Shown here: one piece after another, positions 10,407 through 22,117 of the stretch
Numbering within the stretch: position 1 is the stretch's first letter
How the letters are laid out: the number at the start of each line of letters is the position of its first letter
DNA from: Sarocladium kiliense
Lineage: Eukaryota; Ascomycota; Sordariomycetes; Hypocreales; Sarocladiaceae
Reading direction: 5' to 3'
Assembly: GCA_030734395.1 (NCBI GenBank)
Contig: JAUZTG010000007.1
Span: forward strand, 310,001-374,000
Length of the DNA stretch: 64,000 bases
Notes under the pieces: model-generated
The model's input: the letters and a program-made list of their open reading frames with translations, nothing else
What the model was told of the DNA's origin: nothing
Database searches by the model: none
Program-made: the position numbers and the translations under genes

Positions 10407-12948
10407 TCAGCCCAGGGTGCGACCGCTTTGGATCACCTGGGGGGAGGCAGTGTGATGTTGAGCGCGGGAAGGTTCTGGACTCGGAGTCGGAGACTTGGTC
10501 GCCTGCCAGCTCGGATCATCCATTGCTGTCAGGTAGCCATTTCCAACCTGATTGCGGAGAGCCTCGATCTTCTGCCGGTACAGCTCGCCGCCAGCATCCC
10601 AGCCTTGGCCGTCCTTGGAGTCCCCGGAGTCATACACGAAAGGGGTTGACAAGCTGTCACTGACACGAGGGATTCCGGCGGTCTTGGGATCAACAGCTAG
10701 CACAACAGGAGGAAGAAGCTCTGCAGAAGGAGTCGGGGTGACACTGTAATTGTGTGGCGATTCGGGTGTCAACCGCGGATTGCTGCTGGGGACCCTAGCA
10801 TTGCGAAGATCTAGAGCTCTGGGAGAAGGCGGTGTCTCCCCGGTGGCCAGGTCGACGATGCGTCGCTTCGTTGGCGTCTTGCGCCGTCGAGTCGAGTTGG
10901 TATTGATCTCGCTGGCGATTGCCTTAGGCGTAGGGCGTTCTTTGCGCAAAACATCTCTATCTTCCTGTGTCCCATAAAGGATGGTCGGCTTGCTGACATC
11001 GAAAGCAGGGACCTCGGGAAGTACGGGCTTGATGACAGGAACAGAATCAGGGATAGGGGCCCGCTCTACGAGCTGCCGGCGCTCTGAGTAGGATGGGCCA
11101 CTGCCGTCGATGATGACGTCCTCAGTGTAACCAGGCTGCTTCCGAAAGAGGTTGAAGATGGTGATGCGGTAGTCCCTGTGGGTTCGAGTGAAGGGGTTTC
11201 GCTCAACCCAAATTTCTCGGATGTCAGGAATGCCAGTGAGTCTTGCCAGCTCCATGGGATCGGTTATGCGGTTGTCTCGCAGGTCGAGCCTTTCCAAGGG
11301 GTAGAGCCTCTCAATCCCTGCGAGAGACTGCAGCCTGTTGGCTCGGAGGTTGAGAGAAGTGATGGCAGGTAAAGGGTTCCGGGTCAGGGAGTGTAGAGAG
11401 TCAATCATACACTGGGAAAGATTCAACGCCCTGAGGGCAGTCAAAGTTGCCACACTCTCTGGCACTTGGCTAAAGAGATTTGAGGAGAGATCGAGAGAAT
11501 AGAGGGTGTTGGAGAGAGGGGCAAGACTCGTCGGGTTAATTGTGGTCATAGAGTTATCGGCAAGGCTGAGATGTCTCAGGAAGCGCCACTTTGAGGCCGG
11601 GAGAACACCCAGAGCGAGAAGGTTCCCGGTACTACCAGCACGGGTGTGGTGATGCCACGAGTCCGACATGCTCGAGTGTGAACTACTCGAGCCGGAGCGA
11701 CGCATTCTGTGTCCGGACCGGACGTAGTGCGTCGAGTTACGCGAGGCGTGGCGGCCGGGGGAGTTGCTCCTCTGGCGATTTTGCTTTCGAGGAGACGTGG
11801 CCATCTCATCAGAATCATCCCGAATAAGCTCCGGTCTCGTTGCACGATCCGAGGGATTGCTGTCATCGACGGCATTCTCATTCAAAGTCAGAGAACCAAT
11901 AGTCAATGAACCGATGGAACTACGAGGATCAGGTGAGGTGGCTGATCGGTGCAACTCAGGATGAGGAATGGTAGGGCTTCTGCGGGGGCTCGATTGAGCC
12001 ACGGTAGCGGGTGGCGAAGCTTGAGACTTGGATGTGCGCCTGCGTCTTTTGTCCATATCATCCATGACAATGTCGATGAGAATATCGGCAGGGTCCTCAA
12101 TACCGGCACGTCGGAGCGTGAGGGAACGCAGTTGATCGGCAAGGCGATCCCAGCCAAAGAACTGTCTGAAGTCGATGCTGCTGACCTCCAAAGCTTGCAG
12201 GTTCTTGAAGGCATAAAGCGGGACGGCAGAATCAAAAGGGAACTCCTCATAGCCACGAATTAGGCGGGCACGCCAGTCAGGCGCAAGCCGCAGGCATGGA
12301 ATCTTGGTGAAAGCCGAGTAAAGATACTTCAAATCAGCTTGCAGAGCGAGCTTTTGGCGTTCCATTCGTGCAGTGGAGATACTTGCACCGATACCAAAGC
12401 TGGCCCAGAAGGCTGACATGCCTGACATGACACTTCGCACGCTTGACACCGAATGTATAGAACCGACATCGGAGCTCATGCTCTTGGACCTCCCCGTGTT
12501 ACCCAGAAATGATACATAGTTGGCAGATGTTGTACTGTCGTGGAGGTTCTCAAGGCGCACCTTCATCGGCCCAACGTCAATATTAAGCTCCTCGAAACGA
12601 GACAGCAAGTAAAAGAGGTGATGAGGCGTAAGGGCCAGTCGTGCGGACTTGACATTTTGTGAAGTAAAGTTGATCGGACCGAACGACAAAGCTGCAGCTA
12701 GTGAACTTGTGGTCGAACTCGAGGTAGCGGGTCGTTCGGGGATCGAGGGAGAGGAAGGAACAGAGACAGTCGCGGAGCTGGTGCTCTGCGTCGGCCTGTG
12801 ACGCTGGAACTGGAGCGCGTTGGCCAGCGCCTTCTCGTGCGTTCGCACAAAACTTGCGAGTTGCTGCAGAACGATTAATACCATGACCTCTCACATCGCC
12901 ATGCCTTCAACTTACTTTTATGAACAACTCTCCATCTTCTGAATCCAT
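10407..12948 (-). CDS. Large leucine-rich-repeat protein
   Basis: Exon 1 is 12948-12916 (MDSEDGELFIK); a 52-nt intron 12915-12864 ends in CTGCAG; exon 2 is 12863-10407. The protein is 829 aa. Residues 1-45 form a conserved-looking start (QLASFVRTHEKALANALQF). A Ser/Thr-rich middle part is probably disordered (residues about 290-420). Leucine-rich repeats run from about residue 430 to 565, including LYSLDLSSNLFSQVPESVAT, LRALNLSQC, ITSLNLRANRLQSLAGI and LERLDLRDNRITDPMELA, and end in an LRR-cap-like segment (IREIWVERNPFTRTHRDYR). The C-terminal 250 residues are Pro/Ser-rich. It most resembles uncharacterised fungal LRR proteins with nischarin-like repeats. Likely a protein-interaction scaffold; no enzyme motif is visible. 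Confidence 0.88.
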
Positions 12949-15900
12949 CTTCAAAGATTCCTGCTCATCCCTAGCGGATGAGTACTCTTCTCGATTGTAA
13001 TGTTCGGAGGCTGTCCTCTTAGGGATGAGGAACTCGAACCGGCGAGTACAGTGGGAAATTGCACTGTTGTTGGTTTGTGCGGTCTGTCTGATCGCGTTGG
13101 TGTTAATGGCGAAGCTCAAAATCGGCGTTGTCAAGCGAACAAGTGGAAACAAACAAGCTGGGCAATGAAGAAAGCACGCAGTATAACAAGACTCCTGGGC
13201 CACAACTATCACAGTCCTGCGGCACCAGCAAGCAAGGCAACAAACACACGAGTGGGTTGCGCGAACTGGGTGGCTTAGACTGGCACACACACATGCAGAC
13301 ACATGTCGAGTCCCGGAGTGCAACGAGAGGTGGCACTTGATACAGCCTGATGGTCTTGTCGCCTTGACCGAGCCAGGCGGCCAAAGAGCAGCGACAGTGG
13401 GGATCAAAGACGAGGCTCCCAAAACGATAGTCGCCAAGGAGGTTATCAAAGGTCATGGTGTTTCGCCGCGTCGTGCATGGACCTTCGGGGCAAACAGTTT
13501 CTTTATCGCGATGGCCGGGCGTGTCGCGAAATGGGTGCCGCAGGAGAAGCAAACAATGTGCATGAAAAAGGCCTGGTTGAGAAACAAGACACGACAGGAA
13601 TGCATATTGCAACAAGCAGAAACAGAAACAGACTCGAGAACATGCCGGACTGGTGGTGGAAGCAGAGTGACTCACCTAGAGGAATGCACAGGTGACGCAA
13701 AAACCTGGAGAAACCCGACGCAGCAAAAGACGAACGAGCACAATACTGATAAGGCAGGCAGCCACCCAGCAGTATCGCAACAGCACGATACAATACCGAC
13801 TCAGTACGCCAGAAACGCAACTAAAGGAGCGGCGGAAGGGACTGAGCAAACGGTCCCTCTCCTGGTGTTTAGAGCCGAAGTCCTCCCAGTAGAAGCAAGC
13901 CTCCTGCAAAGCAAGAGCAAGCAACCGTAGAGCCGGCAAAAGAAGAGGAGTGAAAAGGTGAAGCCGGTGATGAGAGCAAAAACAACAGGAAGGGTCTCGC
14001 GGCGGGTGGAGGGGCAGTGCGTCCCCTAATAAAACAAGGCCCCTGGTCGGTCGAGAGAGGGTCGGTCGAGGACAGGGATGCGGGCGCCACCTAAGGAAGC
14101 GAGCGAGGCGATGGGTCGGTGGAGAGGCTGGACTTGCTTGGGTGGATGGATGGATGGGTGCCAGTAGTGATAGGCAGTGATGGTGGGTGTGGGATATGCG
14201 TTCTTGGAGATTGCTTGGAGGCTCGTGATGGGTGTGTGGATGGGCAGCAGCTGATGATGATGATGGCCACCAGACCCTGCGGCGTGTCTTGGGCTGCTGT
14301 AGCCAGTGGCTGGATGATGCTGTGCAAATTGAGATTCGTGCTGATGATAGCAGGCCTATCGCCGGCAGCTGACTGACAGATGGGTGGTCGCTGGAGGCAG
14401 TGAAGGGGTGGCACACCGTCACCTTTTAAAACATCGTGAAGCTAGACACGCTGATGGTTTCCAGCTGAGGTGAGGTGTGGAGTGGCTCCAGCAATCTTCA
14501 GGGCGTTGCCTCAGTCGCTTCAGGCCATGCTCGGGTCGCTCGTTCGTCGTCTGGCACTTGTCTACAGGCGGCCGCGTGGTGCTGTCACGGGCGGTGTCCC
14601 CTCTTTTCCCTTCATCGCCTTCGCATCTCTGCCTCTTCCATCACAGCATTTCACAGAAGCGCCCATGTTCTGCACCTCATCTTCCAAAGTACCAGATACC
14701 TGCCACCACAGGGCCCCGGCCTCCCAGAGCCGCACCTGGTACGACCTCATCCTGTTTCTGGCCAATAATGGCCCCGCTTGTCTGGCTTGCATGAGCCTGC
14801 AGCAGTCTACCACTGCACGATGCCTGCAGCTGCACAACCCAGTACGCCCCAAGTGGCCCCAGCATTCAATCGCTGCAGCTCCCTGATAATTTTTTTTCGC
14901 CTGCGATGCTCTTCGTGATCACTCAACCTCACTGGACACTGCTCATATCAAGAGGACGACAAGGACCGTCAATGCAACCAGACCCGCTGAGAAGCTGTGA
15001 ACAGGACGACGATTTTCGGCTCTCCCTGTTACATGCTATCGGGAAGCTTAATTGACTTTGATGGCAGGTTCCGAACATTCTCGATTACGCGCTACAGGCG
15101 GCAATGACAACGCCCGGAGAATCGACGATAGCTTCAGACTAGCTTCTCGTCTCAGTAGCTTCCGTTGCTCCTATCAAATGGCCTCCGAGCCACAGCAATA
15201 GCCGGCTCGGTCGTGCCAAGACCTAACATCGCAATCATGCTCGCAATCTCAGTGTGGGGGTCGCGGGCAAACAACCAACGGCACCCAAGTACGCCATGGT
15301 TGCGCTGCCAGGATAACAGGGGCGGTGCGATGTCACACTCAACGGTTCCCAGAGCTCGGAGCATTGAACTCTCTGCTTCTCAAGTGAAACCGGTACTTGC
15401 ATCTAGACAAACGTTTCCAGACTCCGACTTTGGGCTGGAAACAAATTTCTGCTCGACCGCTGTCCGTTCAACCGATCCGAATCCGAATCAGATCGGATGG
15501 ATCTGGGCTGACCCGTGAGGTCTCAATAAGTTCGCACATGGACCTTGTACTCCCAAGAGTTGGGCTCAAGAGAACAACACGCCGTGTCTCAGTGCAGTCT
15601 GTTCCGGAGTAAATGGGTGCTGGATCTCAGCTACGCGTTTGGCTACTGGGGTTAAGTCTATCAGTTTTCCGTGAGACATTGCGGTCCCGTGGCCAGCCAC
15701 AGCGCGGGTCCTAGAGCCGTCACGTTTCTCCCTACATCACGTTTTCCGTGCTCATCTGCCATCTGCGTCAAGTTTCTGATTCCATTGATCGTCATGCAAT
15801 TGAGCATCACAACAAACAACAAACACCATCGTGGACAGCATGGAAGATTGGGTTCCAGGATTATCGCCGAACTAGCGACCCCCGTCAACCCATTTCGAGA

Positions 15901-18900
15901 TTGCTGGTCCGCTTTGGCACCCACGTTGGTCGCTAGACCCAGTGTGGCAGGCCATCTCAAGGTCCAAGAGTGCTGGGATTCGGTCGACAAGGTAGCGGAC
16001 TGGGCTTCGAAACAAATCGGCATCAGACCCTTCATCTCACCTCTTTCCACGTCTGCACCCTAGGCAATGCAACAAGTCAACGAAATATCAGTAGGCTCGC
16101 TTACAAGCTTGACCTTGAGCAACTTGCAGGATCGAATCCACAAGGTTCAGCTATACAGCAAGCTACCTCCGGTCGATCAATCATTGACACACCGTCATAG
16201 CACCTTCTCATGCGACGCAGCATCATCTTGTGAGTGCGATTGTGCATTGAATTGGGTTGTTGCGCCGTTCGTCGGAGAACACTGTTTGGCCAGCCAAACT
16301 CAGTAGCCCACTCATATGCAGCTTCATCTCGGCGGCGGGAGGCGTTATGTCATTTCTCCACAGTATGGAGGGTCATCGCTGAGCGATTGGGGATCCATGT
16401 CACCCTGCTTGACACCCCTCCAAACTGAACCCCACCATCGCTTCGGCGTGGAGTGAACGACATCCAAGTCGCCGCTACTTGCGCGGTCAATCTTTCCTTA
16501 GTGGTTCACCATGCAGTAGTTGGACTGCCATCCTCCCTCCATCGTTGGCTTCAAGCAGACAGATATGCGGTCTGCCGAGAAATACGCATCATCATGCCGG
16601 ATTAGTACCAACCTTCGACTTGCAATTCTCCACGTTTATCAGTAATCTTTGGTAACCACAGACGCGGCACTTGACTTAGATGATAGGTCGTCGACAGCTG
16701 TTTTGACCTGATTCTCAACTACCCGTGTCTCCACAGCTTGACATGTATGGTGACGTTTCAGATCTGACGAGACTCCAGACGCGGACGGTGTAGTCCAGTC
16801 AACCGCAGAAGGCAAAGTGAGGACGGATGCCAATGTGCCTGCAAAGCCTCGCTGACCTATCTTTGAAAGAGGCTTCGGGGCTTCGGCTGCACCCGTGTTG
16901 ACAAGTTTTTTTGAGGGGGTCGGAAGTAACAATCAGCCACTTTTCACACGCTTGCTTATTGCAGTCATCGAATGCTCTCGACTTGCTGACAGCGTTCGAC
17001 AACTCGGGTTGGCTGACACACTGGTGCTATTTTGGGTGGACTCGAAGGCGCCATGGACAACTCTACCAGAAGCCATTGATATCTGAACGCAAATGCTTGC
17101 GAGCGAAATGACCGGATCACGCATCCCTCCTGCGACTCACGTGCGTATGGATACACGATGGCAGGGTCAGAGAACCATCTCTTCTGACTCTCCAAGGATT
17201 AATTACGTTACTGGTCCTAGGCGACGAAATCATTCCGCTGATATAGGGACAGACTGTAATGATGCTAAACTTTTATGCTATCGGAGGCGACAAAGACCTT
17301 CACAAAGGCTGCACCTTTGTAGATCCGCCAAGGCCGAGTTGAAGCGACACATGGGCGTTGCGATTTATCCATGTTGTCATATTGCTGGCGGTCGGTACGG
17401 ACAGGGAGTCTCAGACACACTGGCTTCGCCGGCGCGCATATAGTGAGCTGATCACTGCTCAACACGGTTTGCTACCGCGTCACGGGACTGGGCTCAGGCC
17501 GCTTCGGTGCAGATTTCCTATCTACATCAATCGGGACCAAGACAAGCGTGGACCCTGGATTTGATGTTTGCGGCAGGCAGTAGGCACCATCACCATCACT
17601 CAGACCGGACGTAAGTTGGCCATTATTCAAGATGTCATCTATAGATCCTGCACAGAGCCTGGCGTCACCTATCACCCGATCCGAAGCCACACCGCATGTC
17701 AAACACCTCCATCAGGGTGCCGCGACTCGTGCTTGCATCAAAAAATTCGCAGGTCCAATAAACTCAATAAAGGCGGTGATTCGAACCCCTCATCTAACGC
17801 TGTACAGGCATTCCTTTTGGAGCCAATCGCCATAGACGACTCACACATTATGGCTAGCGTTCTCCCAGGGACCCTGAAGATCGTCACACTGAGGCTTGTG
17901 GTGGAAAGTAAAAGGAGCCAAGCACACACGGCATTGATGTTGGCTGTGTTGCTCCTATCGCACCATCCCCGTGCACCCTTGGCGCTATCGGCGGCTGAGG
18001 TGGAAAATGACTTCGAGGACAGCCAACCACCTGGCTTCGACGAGCTTCTGTCCCTGGTACGATTGCTGGGCCACGGGGCACATGATCATGAGTCGGTCGC
18101 GTCAAACTCGGAACCGTCCGGTCACCACAGCGAAGGTGAGGAATGGATAGCCTGTGCGGTGTCTCAAGTGGATGGTTTCGAAGCGCGCGCTCACTCACCG
18201 CTGTTCTTCGCGGCTGCCCATCACCTCACGGCACAGATGCGAGGCAGAAGTGCGTGTGCAGTGTTGTCTCGCATGATGGCAAAGTCTTGCATGCTTTGCT
18301 ACGGTTTCTGATACGTTGAGGCCCTTTGGCGAACATACATGCATCTTTCTCGACACAATGGTCGGCCCTTGCATGCACCTCGCTGCACTTGCTGCCGTGC
18401 CTCTGGCTCTCGCAATTGGTCCCTCAACAAGATAGCCAATCTGCGCCCGCATTTCCCCCTCCTCAAGCACCGTATGGCGGGGGAGGGGTCACCTTGAAGC
18501 TGAAGACTGAGACTTGAAGCCCCTCTTCCTCCTGCATCGCGAGAATATCTGCAGCAGGAGAAGAAGCAGAGTTGCTACATCCGGCGACTCTCATATGCAG
18601 AGTGCAAAATTTTCTGTCGCAGCCTGCCGCCTTCATGTCGTGTCACCCGTCTTCAGCCAATCTGAAGGATGTGACTGGCTTCACGATGCGAAGTTGCAAC
18701 GATACTCCCCGGTGGTGATCTGCCAGACCGCTTTTTTGCGAATTGCGAGCTTGACTCAGAACCATGCAAGTCCTCAACATTCAGTTGATGAAGCTTTGCG
18801 ATAATCACTTCTCGATCGGACAGATGAAGCAGGAATCGGGAATTTCCACGATATTTGGCATCTTTCCCAACCACTCCACCCACTCAGCCTCAGCAAACGA

Positions 18901-20702
18901 CGCGGAGCGGTCTGCGCGTCTGTTTGTTCTAATTCCACCGTACCCCGCCGGGGCCACAGCTTCCTTTGCTGCAGTAGCAGATGGAACAGGGTAGAGCCTT
19001 GTTCTTCAGCTGGCGCTTGTCTATAGCCTTGCTTTGTGCATCTTACATGGTATTGGCTCATTTTCGATTCTTTCACCACCGCCGCCCCAGCCGAAGCCGA
19101 ATGGCATGCAGCGCTAACACGACGAGGATGTTCCCACTGCCGGGCACCCTACTGCAGCAATGCGGATTCTGTCACGATATCGGATGAAGTTGATTCCTTG
19201 ATTATTTTCTCCTGCCGTCGATTTAGAGTTTTGTGCAAATGTGGTCCTTTTCGAAACAGGGCGGGCGAATCTACGGTGTCAGAATGAGGCTGACTGACCG
19301 CCGCCGTATTTCTTCGCGCTGTGGATTGTTCCCTCGGGCTTTCAACGGTCAACATCAAATCTGCTCGGCAACCCCGCCCTGGCTTACAACGTGTAAGTGT
19401 AAATGTATCTTGTGATGTGCAAATCTAGGATATGTACGCCTGCGGGTTCGATGGTATTCTCTGATATCCATTGTTATTGTCGATTTGAGTGAATATCTGC
19501 CGGCACTTGATCCCGGCCTTTGTGATCATGCTGCCGAGAAATCTGGTGATGGCATACTGCACAATTGAGAAGTAGAGGTGACTTCAAGATGACTTCAGAG
19601 TGACTTTGCGACAAGATCCGGTGAAGAATCAGTGGTTCCGGTCTTGTGACGTGAAAAGCCTTCTCTTGGTTGCGAGTGCATCTTTGTGTTTCGGTGGGAT
19701 ACGATAGAGTTCCGGGCTCTGGCTATGGAATATCTCCCACTCCACCCTTTCCTCACAAGTCGAGATCACGGGCTCTCTTATTGGAGCTGTCCCTGTCTAG
19801 GGTAGCTCAGGGATACGAATAGTGGCGGGTTTCGTGGCAGATTGAACATGCATCAGGGTGCTCAAGTCTCGTTGTCTACCTCATCTCGCTACTTGGTTAT
19901 CTCTTTCTCAACCCTTTTCTCAGCATTTTTATGCATACGGCAGGGAATTGAACTTGATTTCCAGAAAGCGTCAGCGATGTTTGTGGTATAGCAGGTGAGG
20001 AGTGGTACGAACGGAATTGTCGCTCTTCCTGATGGATTCATCACCTACAGATTAGGTATCTTGTGCGACGTATATGAGAGACTACAAAATCGCCTCAAGG
20101 AGCTCAAAGGAGTCATTGTGAGCTTCTCTGCTGCCGGTTTTGATTCGAGCAAGAAGTTGTAGCATTGGAGCGGCAATCTGAACGTTCTGACATAATCGGA
20201 GAGCATTGGCTTGTGCTCCATATGATCTTGGTTCATGGCACAGCTCTTACAAGAGCTTGAGGCCAAGACGCCAGGGTGGTTCTTCCCGTATAGGTTAGCA
20301 AACGGTCATGCACCGAATTGTCGCCTTAGAAGGCAGATATGGCGCAAGGATCAACAACAATCTCCATCATGGGCGACTTTGCGATGTTTTGTCAGCAGAA
20401 CCTGGATGCTCGCAAATCATGCTGCATTTGCCTGTAAAGGAGGGGTTACGGAGTTTGCTTTCGCCGCGCGTTCCGGGTTGGACTCTTTAGCAGGATAATG
20501 GTGACAAATGTGTTAGTGGCGCATAGTACTCCTCACCAGATGATGTAAGGTGAGGTAAGGGATGTGTGAGGTTAGGAAGTCAAGTATATAACAGGATGCG
20601 CCCCCTGATCTAACGATTGAAACTACCACTGCAACCAGGACCGACGCACACTGGACTCTTGACTACAGGGGCACTGGTTGATAATCAGCATCCAACACAA
20701 AT
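12949..20702. other. 7.7-kb gene-free block
   Basis: The part nearest the LRR gene is its promoter and leader. Beyond that, no open frame shows a known motif, and no pair of frames joins across plausible introns. The longest frames (13676-14422 minus, 13337-13930 plus, 17568-18311 plus) are low-complexity or have dense overlapping alternatives. Short simple repeats occur: GGAT units around 14141-14160 and GATGAT units around 14251-14266. A tRNA-like T-loop near 17780 fails the stem test. The block could hold non-coding RNA genes or long regulatory DNA for its neighbours, but nothing in the bases proves it. Confidence 0.5.
20585..20591 (+). promoter_or_regulatory. TATA-like box upstream of the SDR gene
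   Basis: TATATAA lies 112 bp upstream of the SDR start codon, a reasonable distance for a fungal TATA element with a leader of several tens of bases. No experimental support is implied. Confidence 0.4.
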
Positions 20703-21500
20703 ATGTCTGTCAAAGCCTTTGCAGTTATCGCTGGAGTCGGCCCAGGCACTGGCGGCTTTGTTGCTCGTCGTTTCGCCCAGTCGTACCCAGTGGCTCTCTT
20801 GGCACGCACCGCAGAGAGCTATGAGCCGTTGGTGCAGGAAATAAACAGCAGTGGCGGCAGAGCCATAGGTATCTCAACGGACGTCTCGAGCGAAGAGAGC
20901 GTCAAGTCTGCCTTCAAGACTATTGCGCAGGAGTACCCTGATGCGCATTGTGCGGCGGCCATCTACAACGCCTCCGGCGGTTTCGTGAGGAAGCCGTTCC
21001 TTGAGACCACATTGGAAGATCTTGAGAAAGGCTGGGGAGCTACCGTGTAAGAACAAACTCATTCTCGGCCTTTGATGTGACCAAGCTGACAAGACTGTAG
21101 CAAGGGAGCCTATCTCTTCTCCCAAGCCAGCTTGCCCTTGCTCCTGAAGCATGCAGAGGATAAATCGGCTGAGCACCCGCCAACTCTCATCTTCACGGGC
21201 GCCACAGCGTCCATCAAGGCCAATGCGCAAATGACCACCTTTGCCGCACCCAAGTGGGCACTTAGGAGCATGAGTACTTCCCTTGCGAAGGAGTTTGCCT
21301 CGAAAGGCGTGCATGTTGCCCATGCAATCATTGACGGAGTGATTGACATTCCAAGAACTCAAACACTGCTGAAAGATGTGGCATGGGAGGGAAGACTTGG
21401 GCCGGAGGACATTGCGAAAACCTACTGGGACCTACACACGCAAAGTCGAAGGGGTTTTACAAACGAGGTCGACATCAGACCGATGCTGGAGAAATGGTAG
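20703..21500 (+). CDS. Short-chain dehydrogenase/reductase, divergent active site
   Basis: Exons 20703-21046 and 21101-21500 join in phase through a 54-nt intron (GTAAGA...TGTAG), giving 247 aa. The Rossmann fold shows a dinucleotide-binding motif GVGPGTGG at about residues 11-18, a beta-2 end ALLART, and a dinucleotide-site Asp in STDVSS. The active-site region is FTGATASIKANAQMTTFAAPK. In a classical SDR a Tyr stands four residues before the Lys; here it is Phe (about F162) with Lys166 kept. Some SDR subgroups are known to carry this change, with the same downstream GVHVAHAIIDG pattern. It may therefore be a divergent oxidoreductase or a binding protein. The substrate is unknown. Upstream is a TATA-like element. 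Confidence 0.9.
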
Positions 21501-22117
21501 CTGTCAACTCAAAGGAAGCAACGGGTTTTGGATTGATAACATGACAATGTTTTTGTTGTATTAGGCAAGAATCAGGAAGTCGATCGTCCTCCGAATCAAG
21601 TATCGCGAAAATGGCATTTACTGAACTAGCAACGTCTTCATGCTCTCAAGGTTCTCTGATTATATATATGCCACTTTATGCCGAGGCAATTGAATGGGCT
21701 TGATATACGGTACCCTCAGAGGAGCCGACATTGATACAGCATTTGGGTGGCTCCTCGTTGACGATATCAATGCCGCAGTTTGACATGAACTGATGCCCCA
21801 TAGGCGGCGCCAAAACATTGGCTGAGACTTGACAGTGATATGCAATGATAGGGGTTCCAGTTAAAGACATGTACTCTTGTCGACCAATGTCAGCTGGCCG
21901 AATATACATCATTGCGACTCGGCGGCACCGACCTTTCTCACGACTACCGTGTCTATAGAACCAGGCAACCATCACATCATATGAGCCTCGACCACCGCCT
22001 TTCATCTCAACCATCCATATTGTTCATGCGCAAGATCCATCTGTATAAGGTACATTAACCAGCGAGAGTATATTGCCCTTGCCTGGAGAGTTCCATTCAC
22101 ACACCGAATGAAGCGCC
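21501..22117. other. Intergenic with one small open frame
   Basis: About 600 bp between the SDR and the Hsp70-like relic. The only thing of note is the minus-strand frame 21676-22014, listed separately. Confidence 0.4.
21676..22014 (-). CDS. Hypothetical small Cys-containing ORF (112 codons)
   Basis: I do not recognise this frame. It encodes 112 residues with three cysteines after an Arg-rich stretch and ordered-looking segments such as RRVAMMYIRPADIGRQEY and QVSANVLAPPMG. The same frame continues upstream past a single TGA (22024-22026) into a further 31 codons starting at the CAT complement 22117-22119, so it could be a fragment of a slightly longer decayed gene. No signal peptide is visible. 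It may be a chance open frame. Confidence 0.25.
   Translation of the reverse strand: MVEMKGGGRGSYDVMVAWFYRHGSREKGRCRRVAMMYIRPADIGRQEYMSLTGTPIIAYHCQVSANVLAPPMGHQFMSNCGIDIVNEEPPKCCINVGSSEGTVYQAHSIASA

Noticed and set aside
13676..14422. 248-codon minus-strand frame in the gene-free block
   Set aside because: His/Pro/Ser-rich low complexity without any motif; sits in the likely promoter and leader of the LRR gene.
17740..17830. tRNA-like motif (GATTCGAACCCC, minus strand) near 17,780
   Set aside because: The T-loop-like TTCGAAT is present but the flanking five-base stems do not pair, and no D arm, anticodon arm or acceptor stem can be formed around it.
17568..18311. 247-codon plus-strand frame in the gene-free block
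   Set aside because: No recognisable motif, competing frames on both strands, and no splice partners; treated as chance.
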